Assembly: GCA_022885665.1 (NCBI GenBank)
Contig: JAGQDJ010000191.1
Span: 1-64,000, forward strand
DNA: 64,000 nt
Direction of reading: 5' to 3'
DNA from: Triops longicaudatus
Taxonomy: Eukaryota; Arthropoda; Branchiopoda; Notostraca; Triopsidae
Numbering within the stretch: position 1 is the stretch's first letter; every line of letters begins with the position of its first letter. The notes beneath the pieces are model-generated. The model saw nothing but the letters and a program-made list of their open reading frames with translations, was not told the origin of the DNA and made no database searches. The position numbers were made by a program, and so were the translations under genes. Positions 35,101-46,946 of the stretch are shown piece after piece.

Positions 35101-36766
35101 ATCAAATGGATGAAATTTTATTACTAAAGGCATGAAACTATTTTTAAGGTCACGTTATTAGTTAATGTCAACTACCTGAATTTTCTTTCTCTTTTTATTG
35201 TTTACTACGCTTTTGATAGCCCACACATTCTAATTTGAAAGTCAAACGAGATCAACACGTGACCACTACTTTCCACCATTAAACCATTTTATTCCCCTTC
35301 GTGCTGACTCGACTTCCTTCTCTTTCGTTTTCCTTTCTGTATCACCGAAATAAAAATGACAAGCGTTTTTCTTTACGGCACAAATAGAATGGCTCTTAAG
35401 CGTGTTACAGATGAAGAGACAGGAAAGTGTAAAGTAACAAGGTGTTTTAGCGAAAGTGTGACTCCTCAGTTCGTCTGTCTCTCAAATTGAGGCGAAAAAC
35501 CAACCACATGAACTTTTCTGGCACGCTTAACTAATTCCACAACGAAACAGATTGGCCAGGTGTGTGGCTGTGTTCCATTTTAGAAAGCTCAATACGAAAG
35601 GGGTTAACCTAGTCGATTTTCAAAACCAGACTTTCTCAAAACAACATAAAATGGGGGATGTCCCCAGATGGTAACATAAATTAGGGAATGTACACAATAT
35701 TTTACACATCCTTCGCACTTGACGCCCACAACACCTCGCTATTGGCTGAACAAAGCGGAAAAATGTGCGACACACATTCTTCAACTCTTTCTTGACAGAG
35801 AAATTGTAATTTATATGACCTATTGCGTCTTTTATAAGACCTGTGGGCGCTTTACATGAGATTTTTTCAAACAAATTTAACGAAAACTGTTTCATGTTTA
35901 CCAAAACTTTTCGAGAGTAAAGTTATGTTTGATGCTAAAAAGATTTATCAAGAGATTTCTGAAAAACCACTAGGAAAACCTTACGCTCGTTGACGAAAAT
36001 TTCTATTTTTGATAGAAAAGGAAAACAACGTTTTTCTTGATAGTATCCCGTAGGTACTTAATTTTAAAAATTACTCCAAAAATCTGTACAAGATTGAACA
36101 ATTTTGACGCAATCGTATGTCGAAAATTCAAAGGCTTCCGCATCCTATTGCCAAAAATCTCACAACTGTGAAAAAATGAAAGTAGCTCCATGAAAAATTG
36201 CAGGTGAAACTAATCAGAACCTTACTGCCGAAAAAAATAGACTAAACACTATACAGTTTCCGCGAAATCATCCCGACATTTCTCGCGACGTTTCCAAGTT
36301 TGAGTTGTTTTTTAATATTAATAATAATAAATTTATTTTTTAAAAAAAGAAAAGGAGGAATCACGTTCATTTTTACTTTTGGTAGTCATTTAACTAATGG
36401 TACCATGAAAACAAGATTACAGAACTTCTCTATAGCCGAAAGCATTGGCTAATAAACAGGTTTCTAGCTCTTTTAATTTTCGTTTATTTTTTACTTTGGT
36501 AATAGTAGTTTCTAAGCATTCTTGACAACAATCTTGCTTTAAAAAAGGAACTAAATGTTATTTTCTCTTTTACTTTTTATTTAATCTGTTAAATCTTACC
36601 TGATGCAGTGATCGGGATCGTTAACACAGTCCGTATTGCAACGAAATCGTTCCCAAGCCAGCCAACCCATTGGAGGAGTTCGCGCCAATCCATTTTCTAG
36701 CGCTCGGACGCCTAGAATCGCCAAACTCAAAAGTAATACGAACTCCATCCTACAAACCGACTTCAT
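32128..36766 (-). CDS. NAGA: Alpha-N-acetylgalactosaminidase / alpha-galactosidase family enzyme (GH27)
   Basis: Minus-strand coding exons: 36766-36600, 34885-34711, 34359-34304, 34239-34121, then either 33805-33711 or 33531-33443, then 33315-33154, 33076-32879, 32660-32496 and 32358-32128. The product is 455 or 453 residues. An N-terminal signal peptide (about 1-22) precedes ARTPPMGWLAWERF. Catalytic landmarks are present: LDDCW in exon 2, the nucleophile Asp161 in VKLDGCY, the acid/base Asp222 in WRNYDDI and GPGHWNDPDM. The SCSWP motif with Ser193 plus GPGHW, LSYEQSR and LGIQGRR favour alpha-N-acetylgalactosaminidase over alpha-galactosidase. The enzyme should act in lysosomes or be secreted, removing terminal alpha-GalNAc (and some alpha-Gal) from glycoconjugates. 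Unusually, one exon is duplicated, and the C-terminus has a basic Pro/Gln/His-rich extension of about 45 residues ending VVVKKR. Confidence 0.93.
33443..33531 (-). CDS. NAGA: Alternative exon b of the GH27 glycosidase (S-W-P-Ala version)
   Basis: The 89-base exon enters in phase 1 (GT completing Gly173) and leaves in phase 0. It encodes GYPEFGYLLNQTNR, then AMIYSCSWPAYQ and IDME. Acceptor TTATTAG and donor GAG/GTAAC are both good. It keeps the glycosylation sequon (NQT at 182) and has Ser193 and Ala196, the pair used by human alpha-N-acetylgalactosaminidase (Ser188, Ala191). About 17 of 30 residues match exon a. Confidence 0.88.
33711..33805 (-). CDS. NAGA: Alternative exon a of the GH27 glycosidase (S-W-P-Val version)
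   Basis: The 95-base exon enters in phase 1 and leaves in phase 0, as exon b does. It encodes GYTSFGRLLNRTGR, then NMLFSCSWPVYQ and TYAKMK. The acceptor is CCCATAG; the donor AAG/GTCAGG is weaker than that of exon b. It keeps the sequon (NRT at 182) and Ser193, but has Val196 where exon b has Ala. It lies upstream of exon b in the transcript, separated by 179 bases. Confidence 0.88.
34886..36599 (-). other. Glycosidase intron 1
   Basis: This 1.7 kb phase-2 intron lies between the signal-peptide exon and exon 2. Short open frames at 35620-35904 and 36003-36191 show no recognisable domain. Confidence 0.55.
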
Positions 36767-39700
36767 CTTTCGGTAGCTAACGCTTCAGTGACCAGAGAAC
36801 AAGTTGTACTGCTAGTCTACAATGGAAACATGGAAAAACATAGCAACAATATCAGTTCACCTTGTATCAGTTTTCTTCGTTGCCTTTAGAAGTCCAAAGA
36901 TTGCACGCTTGAAACATTGAAACAATTCAACGACTCACCGGTGTTTGTTTACCAACTAATTTTTGGGTAAACAATGCTCACCTGAACTGATAACGCTGAT
37001 ACGTTCGATAAAAGACACTCAAGTCACTTATTTATTTTCTGCAAAAAATATTTCTTTAATATATTAAACCGCCAAAAGACTCCAAAACACTTTCTGAGTT
37101 GAAAAGAACACTAGTAAGACATGGCGGAAGTGCTTGGCTGAAATCCTCGTTATCAACTGGGTCCTTTTAGAATGCCGAGCTTCCTTTTTAAAAAAGTCTG
37201 GCTGGGGAGAAAAGAAAATAAGAGAACACGTTTACCTGTCCTAAGCTCCACCTTATATATTTCAAACATAAGGAAAGAAGTTTTACTTTTTGAGTCACCT
37301 TCACGTTTTTTTTTTTCGGATGAGAGGATAGGTACTGCTTTGTTCATCTAAGTGGAAGAAGGAGAAGCTTTCTCCTTTCAAGATTTTTCTTTCTTTTTTG
37401 AGTTGCAAAGGAAGTCCGTGGAGAAAAAGTATGGACACGATTCCGTAACTAAAGCATTTTGGGTTCGGAGCCCGAAATTAGGATGCAGATAACGGACAAA
37501 CCCGGAAACCTGGCTGCTTTTGTATCCTTAATGGCCTATGTTAAACATTAACTCGTGCAAAGCAGAATTAGCCTAGTTTTTTAGTTGTTTCTTTTTATTC
37601 TTCGACTTTATTTTTATGATATAACATCTCGAAACAAGTGTTACGCAAAGATTCGTGCACTGATCTTCATCATCGATTTGTCATGTTTCTTTTCTACTGT
37701 CATTTCTGAAAATTTGTTTTTAATATTAAATAAACCGGATATACATTCATACAAGTGGCATCTGCGGCAAATTATTTTTTAAAACGAAACTGAAACACGT
37801 CAAGAAATGGCAGCGAACATTAACTCACGCCTGGGCTCTTAATAAACATAAAAAATGATTATAATCAAAATATCGTAATTTTTATTCTACTTTTACATCC
37901 CGAAACCAGCCTAACAAAAATGTGCAGTCAACTAGTTTCTCTTCTGGTATGGATTTTTTAACATTTTGGTTCATTTTTTAGAACAAAATAAACCGGTTGT
38001 GACAACAGCGTTACTCAGCTTGCACGCGATGAACTTAAACGCACGGAATAAAAGAACAGGTGCTGTTAAGCCATAGGAATACTATCAATTTGCCTCTGTG
38101 AAACTGTACGATTGAGAATATAAATTAGTCAAAAAAAGTAGATTAAAATCCCTGTGTCCAGTTTTATGTTAGTACTTCCTGAATAGCAGATAAATTCTGT
38201 CATGACGTGTATAAATGCGATTTACCAACTTACTAAAGCTGTACGGAGTATAACAGGACAAGCAGAGAAAAGTTTCTTGGACGTTTATTTCGTATTTTGC
38301 TTGTTACTTCAAGCAATAGACGTCCAACACACTTGTCACGCCCGCGTCCTGTGTTTTGCACGCACTGATAACATTGCAAGCCAGACCAGGCACCAAGCAT
38401 TGAAGCCATAGCCTGACTGCTAGTGTCACCTGTTGAGTAAGAAAGCGATGAACTATCAGATTTGCCTGCTGTTTAGGATGATAGTAAGCCAAAGTTAAGA
38501 CAGCCCGAAAATGACGATTTTACAAATTCGGCAATTCATTTTCCCAAATAGATTCGATTTTTGAAAAACATGGGTAAATATTTTGGTAATTGTCGCTTTA
38601 TTTAGCTCCTTTCGAAAGTTTTGGTTATTTAATAGCAACATTGCGAACAACTTTCCGGAATGCGGTTAGCCACACTAGCAAAAAAAACATGGAAAGTATA
38701 TTTTTTCTTCGGACTACATGGTTGATTTGCAATGTACAAACTAGTGAAAGCGAACAATTACATTACATTTCAAGCTGACTCGCACTGCATAAACACAATG
38801 TGGCAAAGTATACTATAAGCAATGCAGTTTTCGAAACGAGCCATATATTGTTTTAATTCTATTAATTCAGGTTTAATTTGCACAAAAAGGTCATTATTTT
38901 CTTATCCGTCCGCAGAAATTTACTTCAGCTCAATTATCAGCTATATCTAAACGTTATGAAAATAGTTACTAGTTTTATTGTATTTTACTCCAAGCACACG
39001 AGAAAATTTTAAAAGCTATTACATTCATACTGAAACCATAAAATACCCTCAACAAACCATATGATTTCCGTACCCAAGAGCGCGCGCGATTAACAGAAAA
39101 TTTCCGATAATTATATCCTGGTCACTTCCGCATTTTTTGAGAAAGAGGGCAGTCCAAATTTTTTGTGGCCTGCAAAAATTCCGTTTCGCGCCATATCCTG
39201 CTGCGTTTCATTAGAAAGTCAACTTTTGGCTGATCCTTTTACCCCCCAACGAAAGCACGAGACAAGCTTTAAGAATCCCGTCCAAATCAGAGCAGTCAAA
39301 GGTCAAGTGGGACCATCTTGACGTTCCAATGAAGGGTAAAAAGAAGTTTGGCATCCAATATCGCCCCTTTTTCCGTTTTTCAGTCATAAAAACCATCCTA
39401 GCAAGTAAACGCTGCTTTCAAGCTGTCGAACTTGAACTTGGACTTTTTCACCCTACCACATTTTTCTTTTGAAGTAACCCTTACCTAAAAACAGGTTATT
39501 CCAATACAGCTATTGTCGAGTAGTTTTTGCGTTATTTTCTTCGGAACAAGTAAAAAGTTGATATTGTCACGTAATAGTAGAAAAGCAAGAGCTGTTTTAT
39601 TGACGAAATTCAAGTGAACAAATAAATTAATTTGACAAACACCACGCAAATTCTCGAATTTATTTCTGGAATTTATAATTTCTGAGTTTGTGTCGAGTAA

Positions 39701-42700
39701 TTCCTGGTTCTCGTTCAATATTTTGCCTGCGCGAAGTGACATGAACTACAACAATAAAAAACACTTATCACCACGGAAGTAAATTCTCACTAGCTCATTA
39801 GCCACGGTATTCTACTCACCTGAAACTTTTCCTTCTGTTTTTCATTGACATTTCTTCGAAACAAGAAAACGAAAAGCGCTTTTTCTTCAGAATAACCCTA
39901 ATTGACCGTAAGTGATTACTATTTTCACTCTGTAACACGCTCTTAAGACACCTAGACCTCCGAACACAGCCCACATTATCTAAAAACTTAAACGAAACCA
40001 ACAAACTAATCTTTTCCGTTTCTTTGTGTAACATGTGTTTAGACGGCAGTGAAAACCAAAAGTACAAGCACGTCAATTGAAAATGAAAACCCATTCAAGT
40101 AAAACTGTCCCAAGCTTCCTTTACAACTATCAGGATTGGGTGCGAGGGTTGGGCATAGAAGCACGTCCATTAGCATAAATTTCGCATGCACGCGACCTTC
40201 TAATGCTCCCCAAGTTCTCCGGTTACTTCCTTGAGTCCCGATAAGAGTAATCCAGAAGTGAACAATACCTCACATACCCATCCGCCTTTGAAAATAGAAA
40301 CGTAAACTATAAAAGTCTTGTATAGCTCGGTCTTCCCAAAAGTTTGGCTCAAGGGACGACGAACGGGTGGTGCACGTGGCCGAGCCAATCCACTTGATAC
40401 ATGCCCCCTTTTATAAACGTCCAGACGCCGACCTCGTAAACATCGCGGGTGCAGATAATCATCAATGCATCTGCTAAATGAACTCGCGCCTCTGGCATCT
40501 TACCCAGCATCCCCCGTTGTTTGCTCTTTAGTGCTCATTTGCAGCCCGAGCTTTTTTCTCCCCCCTCCCACCCCCAAGACTGTCATCCATGCACGTGGAT
40601 CTCGTGACAAAATCCAGAAACCTTCCTTAAACTTTCTATACAATGAAAATTATTAGCACATTAAATTCGCTACGCCTCATTGGGAATAGTTCTAAAAACC
40701 TGGGAGGCCTAACTCCCTCTTGAAACAAAAAATGAGAAAAACCGAAGCGTAAAAGTCACCCTTACTTGTCATGGGCAATTGTGCTGCAATTGGGAGTAAA
40801 AACTGCGGTTCTAATTGCCACTAAGTGAAACGCAAAGTGCTCTTACATGTTTTTCAACTGCTAGGCCTAGCCAAACCCCTAAAAACCTCCACTACACATA
40901 CGCAATTTAGGCCTATTGGATTCGATAGGCCGGGTTTCCCAACGATGGGTAAAGGGAGCCAGCAAAAGCCTTGAGAAATAAGGAAAAAAAAATCTTTGGG
41001 TAAGAAGATCCGTGGCGCCGCCTCGACCGACACTCATTTGTCACCCGAAAGGAAGACGCCGTTGCCCCTTTTTCCTCCCCAAACTCCTGAAGTGATCAGT
41101 TTTATGCTCCAGTATCAGCATTTACTATATTTTCGATTACTTTCATGTTTATTCATCTACATTTTTAATGTAACAATTAAATTTTTCTTTGCTTTAATAA
41201 TGATGAAATTTCTTTCTGCAATTAAAAGTAGCAAATAAATAAATTTCTATAAACAAGAAACTAAGCTTACTTAATGAACTAGTTTTTTTCATTATTGGGT
41301 TTAATTTCTGTAATTTTATATGAAGTTTCCAATTTACGTTGATAGTTTTCAGTTCTAATTCTCACTTTACACGTCCCATTTCTTTATAAATTATAACTAT
41401 AGTTAATATATGTGCATTTTTCTAGCTTGAACACGTCATGAGCACGGTATGTTCCCTTTCTATACTTTTTCTTTATTCTAGTATTTTTGTTCGTTTTCGT
41501 TGAATGAACTTTATCATTCATATACTTGGGAGGAATTTTTGATTTAACAGATTTGCAAACTGGGAGGCTTCGGATAGTAGAAAGAGGAAATACATTTGAC
41601 GCAGTAAATCTTTCGGTAAAATGGAAAGAAACACTGGGGTAGGGGGCCAAGTTTTGTTTATAAAGGAAGAAGCAATGGTTGATGGCAACTTTTGTGTCCT
41701 TTTACCGTCTCCGAGCATCATGGTGGGGATCAGGAAGTAGGGAGAAGATCCGAAGACAGGGACACAGACAAGACCGTTCTTTGTATCGTATCTTTTACAA
41801 GGTCTTGTGATATTTGGGTTAGCATCATTTGCCTGCCTAATGCAAATAAAGCTTCAATTCAGCTACGACTTTTAGAAACGCAAGTTTTGTTTATGTTTAC
41901 ACCAGAGGCTTGGCAGCTCAGGTGTGAGTAGCATAAACTATCGCTGCGAAGCTTCGAACCCATTTCGAACCACGGAGTGAGAAAAAATCGCATTCAACCA
42001 AGTTGTTTCGCGAGCAAGCTTTGTGACAGTTTATATTATTGAAACTAAATTTTATAGCTAATTTTGGAAGATCATACCTGTGTGTTTCAAAAAGGTCTTT
42101 TACGTTCACTGTGTAGTTTACTCGTAATTAAATCAGTCTTTTTCCTTATGACGCGCTTCGTTTCGAAAACTGACGCGTTTCGTAACAGCAAACGAAGACT
42201 TTGCCACAGCTGTATAAGGAGCTCGGTTAGTTCAAAACGGGCTAAAAGGAGTCAAATTAGGTTGTTAGTTTTAATTATGTTTGCTTAAGTTCAGTTAACT
42301 TACGTTAGGAAATGTGGCTATACAGCGGAAAAGTACCGAAAGTTAGCAAGTGTATTGAAACTTGTGCTCCTTACGGTGTCTCTTTCAAATGTATTTTCCA
42401 TGTGTATACAGTAAACCAAGCCTAACGTAAACTCCCAAGGATTTCTTCATTGTTTTGTCTCTCGAGTGACGATATGTAAGTTATTAGTTCCACAGTTGTT
42501 TTCAAATCTCCCCAGCGGCATTCAAACCCTCTGAGTCAAACGTGGTAAACAACAGCATGTTCGACTGATTCTCCCTTTACTCTTCCCTCTCCCGGCAGCT
42601 TTTGAAGGTATTGGGTGGACCTTGGAGATGCTCGCTGACGAGAGTTGTCATCGAGTTGGCAAATCACTCAACAGCTCACAGGCAAACGGAATTTACCACC

Positions 42701-45700
42701 GAAAACTCATCCTTTCCATATCTCTCAGGGAGTATGAATAACGGATCCGCTTTTGAAACATTTCTTGTAACAAGTCTCAGTGACTCCATGGCTGTTACTT
42801 CTCGATTTCGAAACCTTGTTAGCTAATAGCAAAACAAAACTTGCATCCTTTTTAACTCTGTACCCCACAGCTGAAACGTTTTCGAGGAATTAGGATTACC
42901 AATAAACAAACCCTAACAAGTTTATTATGCAAGTAGGGCGTTTCAATTGCCCGACGTGGGTGGGCGAAGACGTTTGCACGCCAGTGGATAAAAATGGGGG
43001 AAAAAAAGAAAATAAATTAACAAAACATGAAAAACTTGTGTAGCGAAGTAAATATCTCAACTACACCGCGGTCGAAGGGATTAACAACAACAAACTTTGA
43101 CGCAAATAGACGCTCTACATTAGCAAATAACTCCCGAGATCCTATTTCTTTTTTTATGACAACACCTCCCACAAAAAGGACATAAAAAGCTTCGGTTCTG
43201 TCTAAACAGCCTCCTATTCTTCTCATATGACCAAAAACACACGCAAAAGTTACATCCCGCTTCCATTTTTTGATACCAAAAAGTCTTCCCTCCCCGTGAG
43301 CCGACAAACAAGCTTCCGGTATTATGTTCTTCATTAGCCTGCCTGGGCATATTAAGCGCCCTAAATTACGACTTGGCGTCTTGCATACCAACATGTCATC
43401 CTTGTTGCTACGTACATAAAGAAAAAAAAAGTTTTTAACGTTTAGAAAATCCAGGAATAAATTTCGAGAAAGAAATTAAAAAATGAAAAGTTGGTACAAT
43501 TTAGTCAATTTTTGAATTGCAAAAAGCGAGACAGAGTGCATAACTTATAGTTATTAATACAAGTGAATAAAACGCTTCGGAAAGAGATCCCCAGAACATA
43601 AGTTACGGGAAAAAAGTAACCAAAATGGTTGAAGAAAAGGGGGCATCTGCTTTTCGTCAACTGTCAGTTGCAATGCACGGTAAGAGAATAAGGCGGAAAA
43701 CGTCCGTGTGTGTGTATGTGGATGTATACGAGGACATGCGTGTTCGGGTTAGATGTGGAGGCTCCAGAAACGACAAAACTTTTGCACGATCTTTCATTAC
43801 ATTCCGTGATACATCTTCACTCTTCTCCTCGTCACTCAAAAAAACAATAAAAATAAATTTATTAAAAAAACACACAAGATTTACTTTTTTGAGGTCTTAA
43901 AAAATAAACAAAACTGTGAAACTTTCTTAAAAGAAAAATTGTGAGAGTAAAGGAATTAAAAAGGCAGCCAAATTAGCAAAATACTGTGAAACAGGGTTGT
44001 TCAGATCACATGAAGTTTCATTGGAAATTTTACAGGAAAATCTAGGCCGTTTTTGCACCATATTTATCGAAAGATATAATATTGATCTTTACTTTTGTCA
44101 CTTGCATCAAAACACAGTTAAGGGCTTTCGCCTTCAGGTAATTTGATGTTTAAAATTACAAACCAAACTCTGACCCTTTTCCTGTGTTATAGCTTACGGG
44201 ATCTTCCGAGGCTAGCAAGTAGGGGAGCGCGTCGGAGTTAAAAGCGCGACATGCGAAAAAAGTATGAAAACACAAGTAGAACACCAAACGCTCCTTCAAA
44301 GTCTAAAACAATGTAAACGGACAAGACTAAAGAACTAGGAAAGACCACAAGAAGTGCAAAGAATTGCGGCAGTGAAAAGGAATACAAAGTTTAAGGCTTT
44401 CGTACCTCTTTTTCTGACTATCTCTTTTAATTCTTGTTTCCTAAAATAACTGAGTTTCTGAAATTTCTTTGAAAATAATCATGCGTGTGCAAACTGGTCC
44501 CCTGGACAATACCAAGAAGAAATTTCTGTGAGAAATTTTTTTTCTTTTTCTTTCTTTTTTTTTTGAACAATTTTTTGATCGCGTTCAATGTAAATTTGCA
44601 TGTGGCAAATGTGAATGGGTACTTTAAAAATGAAATACTCAAAAATCCCACTTCGTAAGTAAAAATCAGTTGCTTATTCAATTCTATAACGTTTATTAAA
44701 AATAAACAGAAATCTATTTACTAAAATATTTGCCTAAATATTATATCATAATATTATAAAAAGGCGCTTTTTCTTTCAAAATAACCCTGTCTTACGGTAA
44801 GAAAATCCAAAAGAAATAATAAAAGACCTAAAACCGATGGAACTGGAAGTAATAAAGTACTAAAGTAAATTATCTATCCTAACTGGAAGTTAGTGGAAGA
44901 GTTCATTTGATTAAGATATATCAGGTTAAAATAATTTGTTTACAAATTATGCGCTGCTGTTAGAAGTAAAGAGCAAATGCAAACGATGCTTTTCGAATTC
45001 TTTCTTATTTTTTTTTTTAATAATTGTAGTTCTTTTTACCCTTTGAAACCAGAAGTTAATTTCCACGAAAAAAAAAGACGCAAAGAGGGATTTAAGCGTT
45101 GCATTATCTTATCCAAAATGTTAAAAGTTTGGAAGGGAAGCTCGAAAGCACTTACTTTGCCTTTTTGGCGCAAACCGAAAAGTGGCCAAGGGATCCCGGC
45201 TTCGTTCCAGGATCCAAAAGCGTCATAAGTTACACTACGCACTTGACTTGCGATCCATTACCCATAACACTTCAAAACTTTTTCTTTCGGACTGAAGAAA
45301 GAAAAAAATTATGTTGGGCGTTTTGAAAAGGGGAAATACAAGTTTTTTCATATTCTTGGTTCCAACAAAGCGTGGGAATCGCACAAACTCCCAGTAGCTT
45401 GTCAGTAAATGAAACCCAGGCCCCCTTATCAATTGAGATTACGGCAAAAGCTTGTACTTGAAGAAATTTCAAACACAAGATAGGAATAGTCAGGTAAAGA
45501 TTCTTTTGGGGAGGAGCTTAATAAGTATTGAGTGGTTACAAGTCCCAAACAGTTTGTGGGGTGCTATTGAGAGGATGTGTTGGGGAATTGATGAGCCTTC
45601 ACCTGCCCTTTGACCTTTTCCGATCCAAGAAGTACCAGACGCCCCAATTTGTCACTGGGAAGGAGAAAATGCGCGGAGAAAAGACTATGCAAGTTGCAAG

Positions 45701-46946
45701 AAAAGACTGGAGGAGTAGATTGGAAGATGGTTATGAATGCCAAAGGTCGGACGAGTGAAGTTCCTAAGCAAATAGTCGTAAAGCATATGAACCAATGTTC
45801 ATTTATCCTTGCACTCCTGGTACTATAAGACTTTTGGGGTTACACAAATTACAGACTACATTTTCCTTATGAAAAAAGGAGAAGTTTAGACAGTAAACAT
45901 TCACTGTGATGTCTCACTACGACCCATTTCTTGGAACAAGAAACAAAGCTCGAAAGAATAGGAATACGTGACCTTCATAGCTCTTCTTATTCAAGAATTT
46001 CACATGGAATTCGAGTGAAATGCTATAATTGCTTGGCGAATTCGCTGTTCGTGATTTTTTTAGATAGTTTAAGAAAATTAAAAAAATTGTAGGAACGTAA
46101 AATTCCTAGGATGATCTAAGAACAATGGAATATGAACTGAACTTGACGGATTTTAATGTATTAAAAAAAGTACTAGAGCCGGCTGTCAAACTCTCAAAAA
46201 ACAATCTATTTAAGGGCAATAAACTCTTTTGATTGAGATATAACAAATGACTCGAATACGAAGAATGCTTAGTCAAGGTTTCCAGTCTGAAACTAGTGGT
46301 AAATAGTTACGAGCCCTGTGAGCAGTCAAAGAATGTGGTTGTCGTGGTCACGGATGTCAATTTCTTCTGTTCCAAGCAAGCTTCCAAGCAATCAGAGCAT
46401 TTACCTTGCGTGCAATTCAGACCCGACACGGAAAACTCGCCCTGCGCTTAGCATTGGATTCCCTTAGCGCCAATGAGCATGCACAGAAGGCCGTGGGACA
46501 ATTAGGGTGCCGCTCAAACCCAGCCAATGAGCTCCGTTCACGCTGCTTCCCTTCACAGTGCGCAGGAGGGTGTTAAATGCCAGAAAGCACAGCTCCCAGA
46601 GCGTTAATTCCCTCCGATACTCCGAAACGAACTGTGCTACAACGAAGCTCACCAAAAGTTCTTCCTCACTTGACGCAAACCAAACGAATTTAGTGCTTTT
46701 AATGTGAAATCCCTTCTTCCTTGGACCGCAATTTCTTTGTGTAAAAAAGCACAACATTGAAATTTATTATAGAAAAAAATTCAATTGTTGCTAATTTCGC
46801 TGGATTAAACTTCCACAGTCCAGGCAAAGAATTTGTTACTGGTAGGTTTCATTGTTGCCAACTTGCCTGGGATCGAACTTTCTTCCAAAGCGAACTTGCT
46901 GGAAAGAAACGTTTGCAAGGCTCAAAAGGGTTCATTGTTGAGTGCA
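36767..46946. other. 10 kb gene-poor interval upstream of HAND
   Basis: Only scattered open frames under about 125 codons occur (for example 43017-43394 minus and 42602-42826 plus). None has a recognisable domain or a splice-consistent neighbour. It lies between the glycosidase start and the HAND start, so it probably contains the HAND promoter and distal regulatory DNA. A CCAAT word sits near 46520. I found no tRNA and no transposon ends here. Confidence 0.5.

Noticed and set aside
43017..43394. 125-codon minus-strand frame upstream of HAND
   Set aside because: Not similar to any family I know; overlapping open frames in other phases suggest chance.
46833..46946. Upstream in-frame ATG extending HAND by 38 residues
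   Set aside because: HAND proteins begin MSLV, which matches the ATG at 46947; the extension has no family counterpart.
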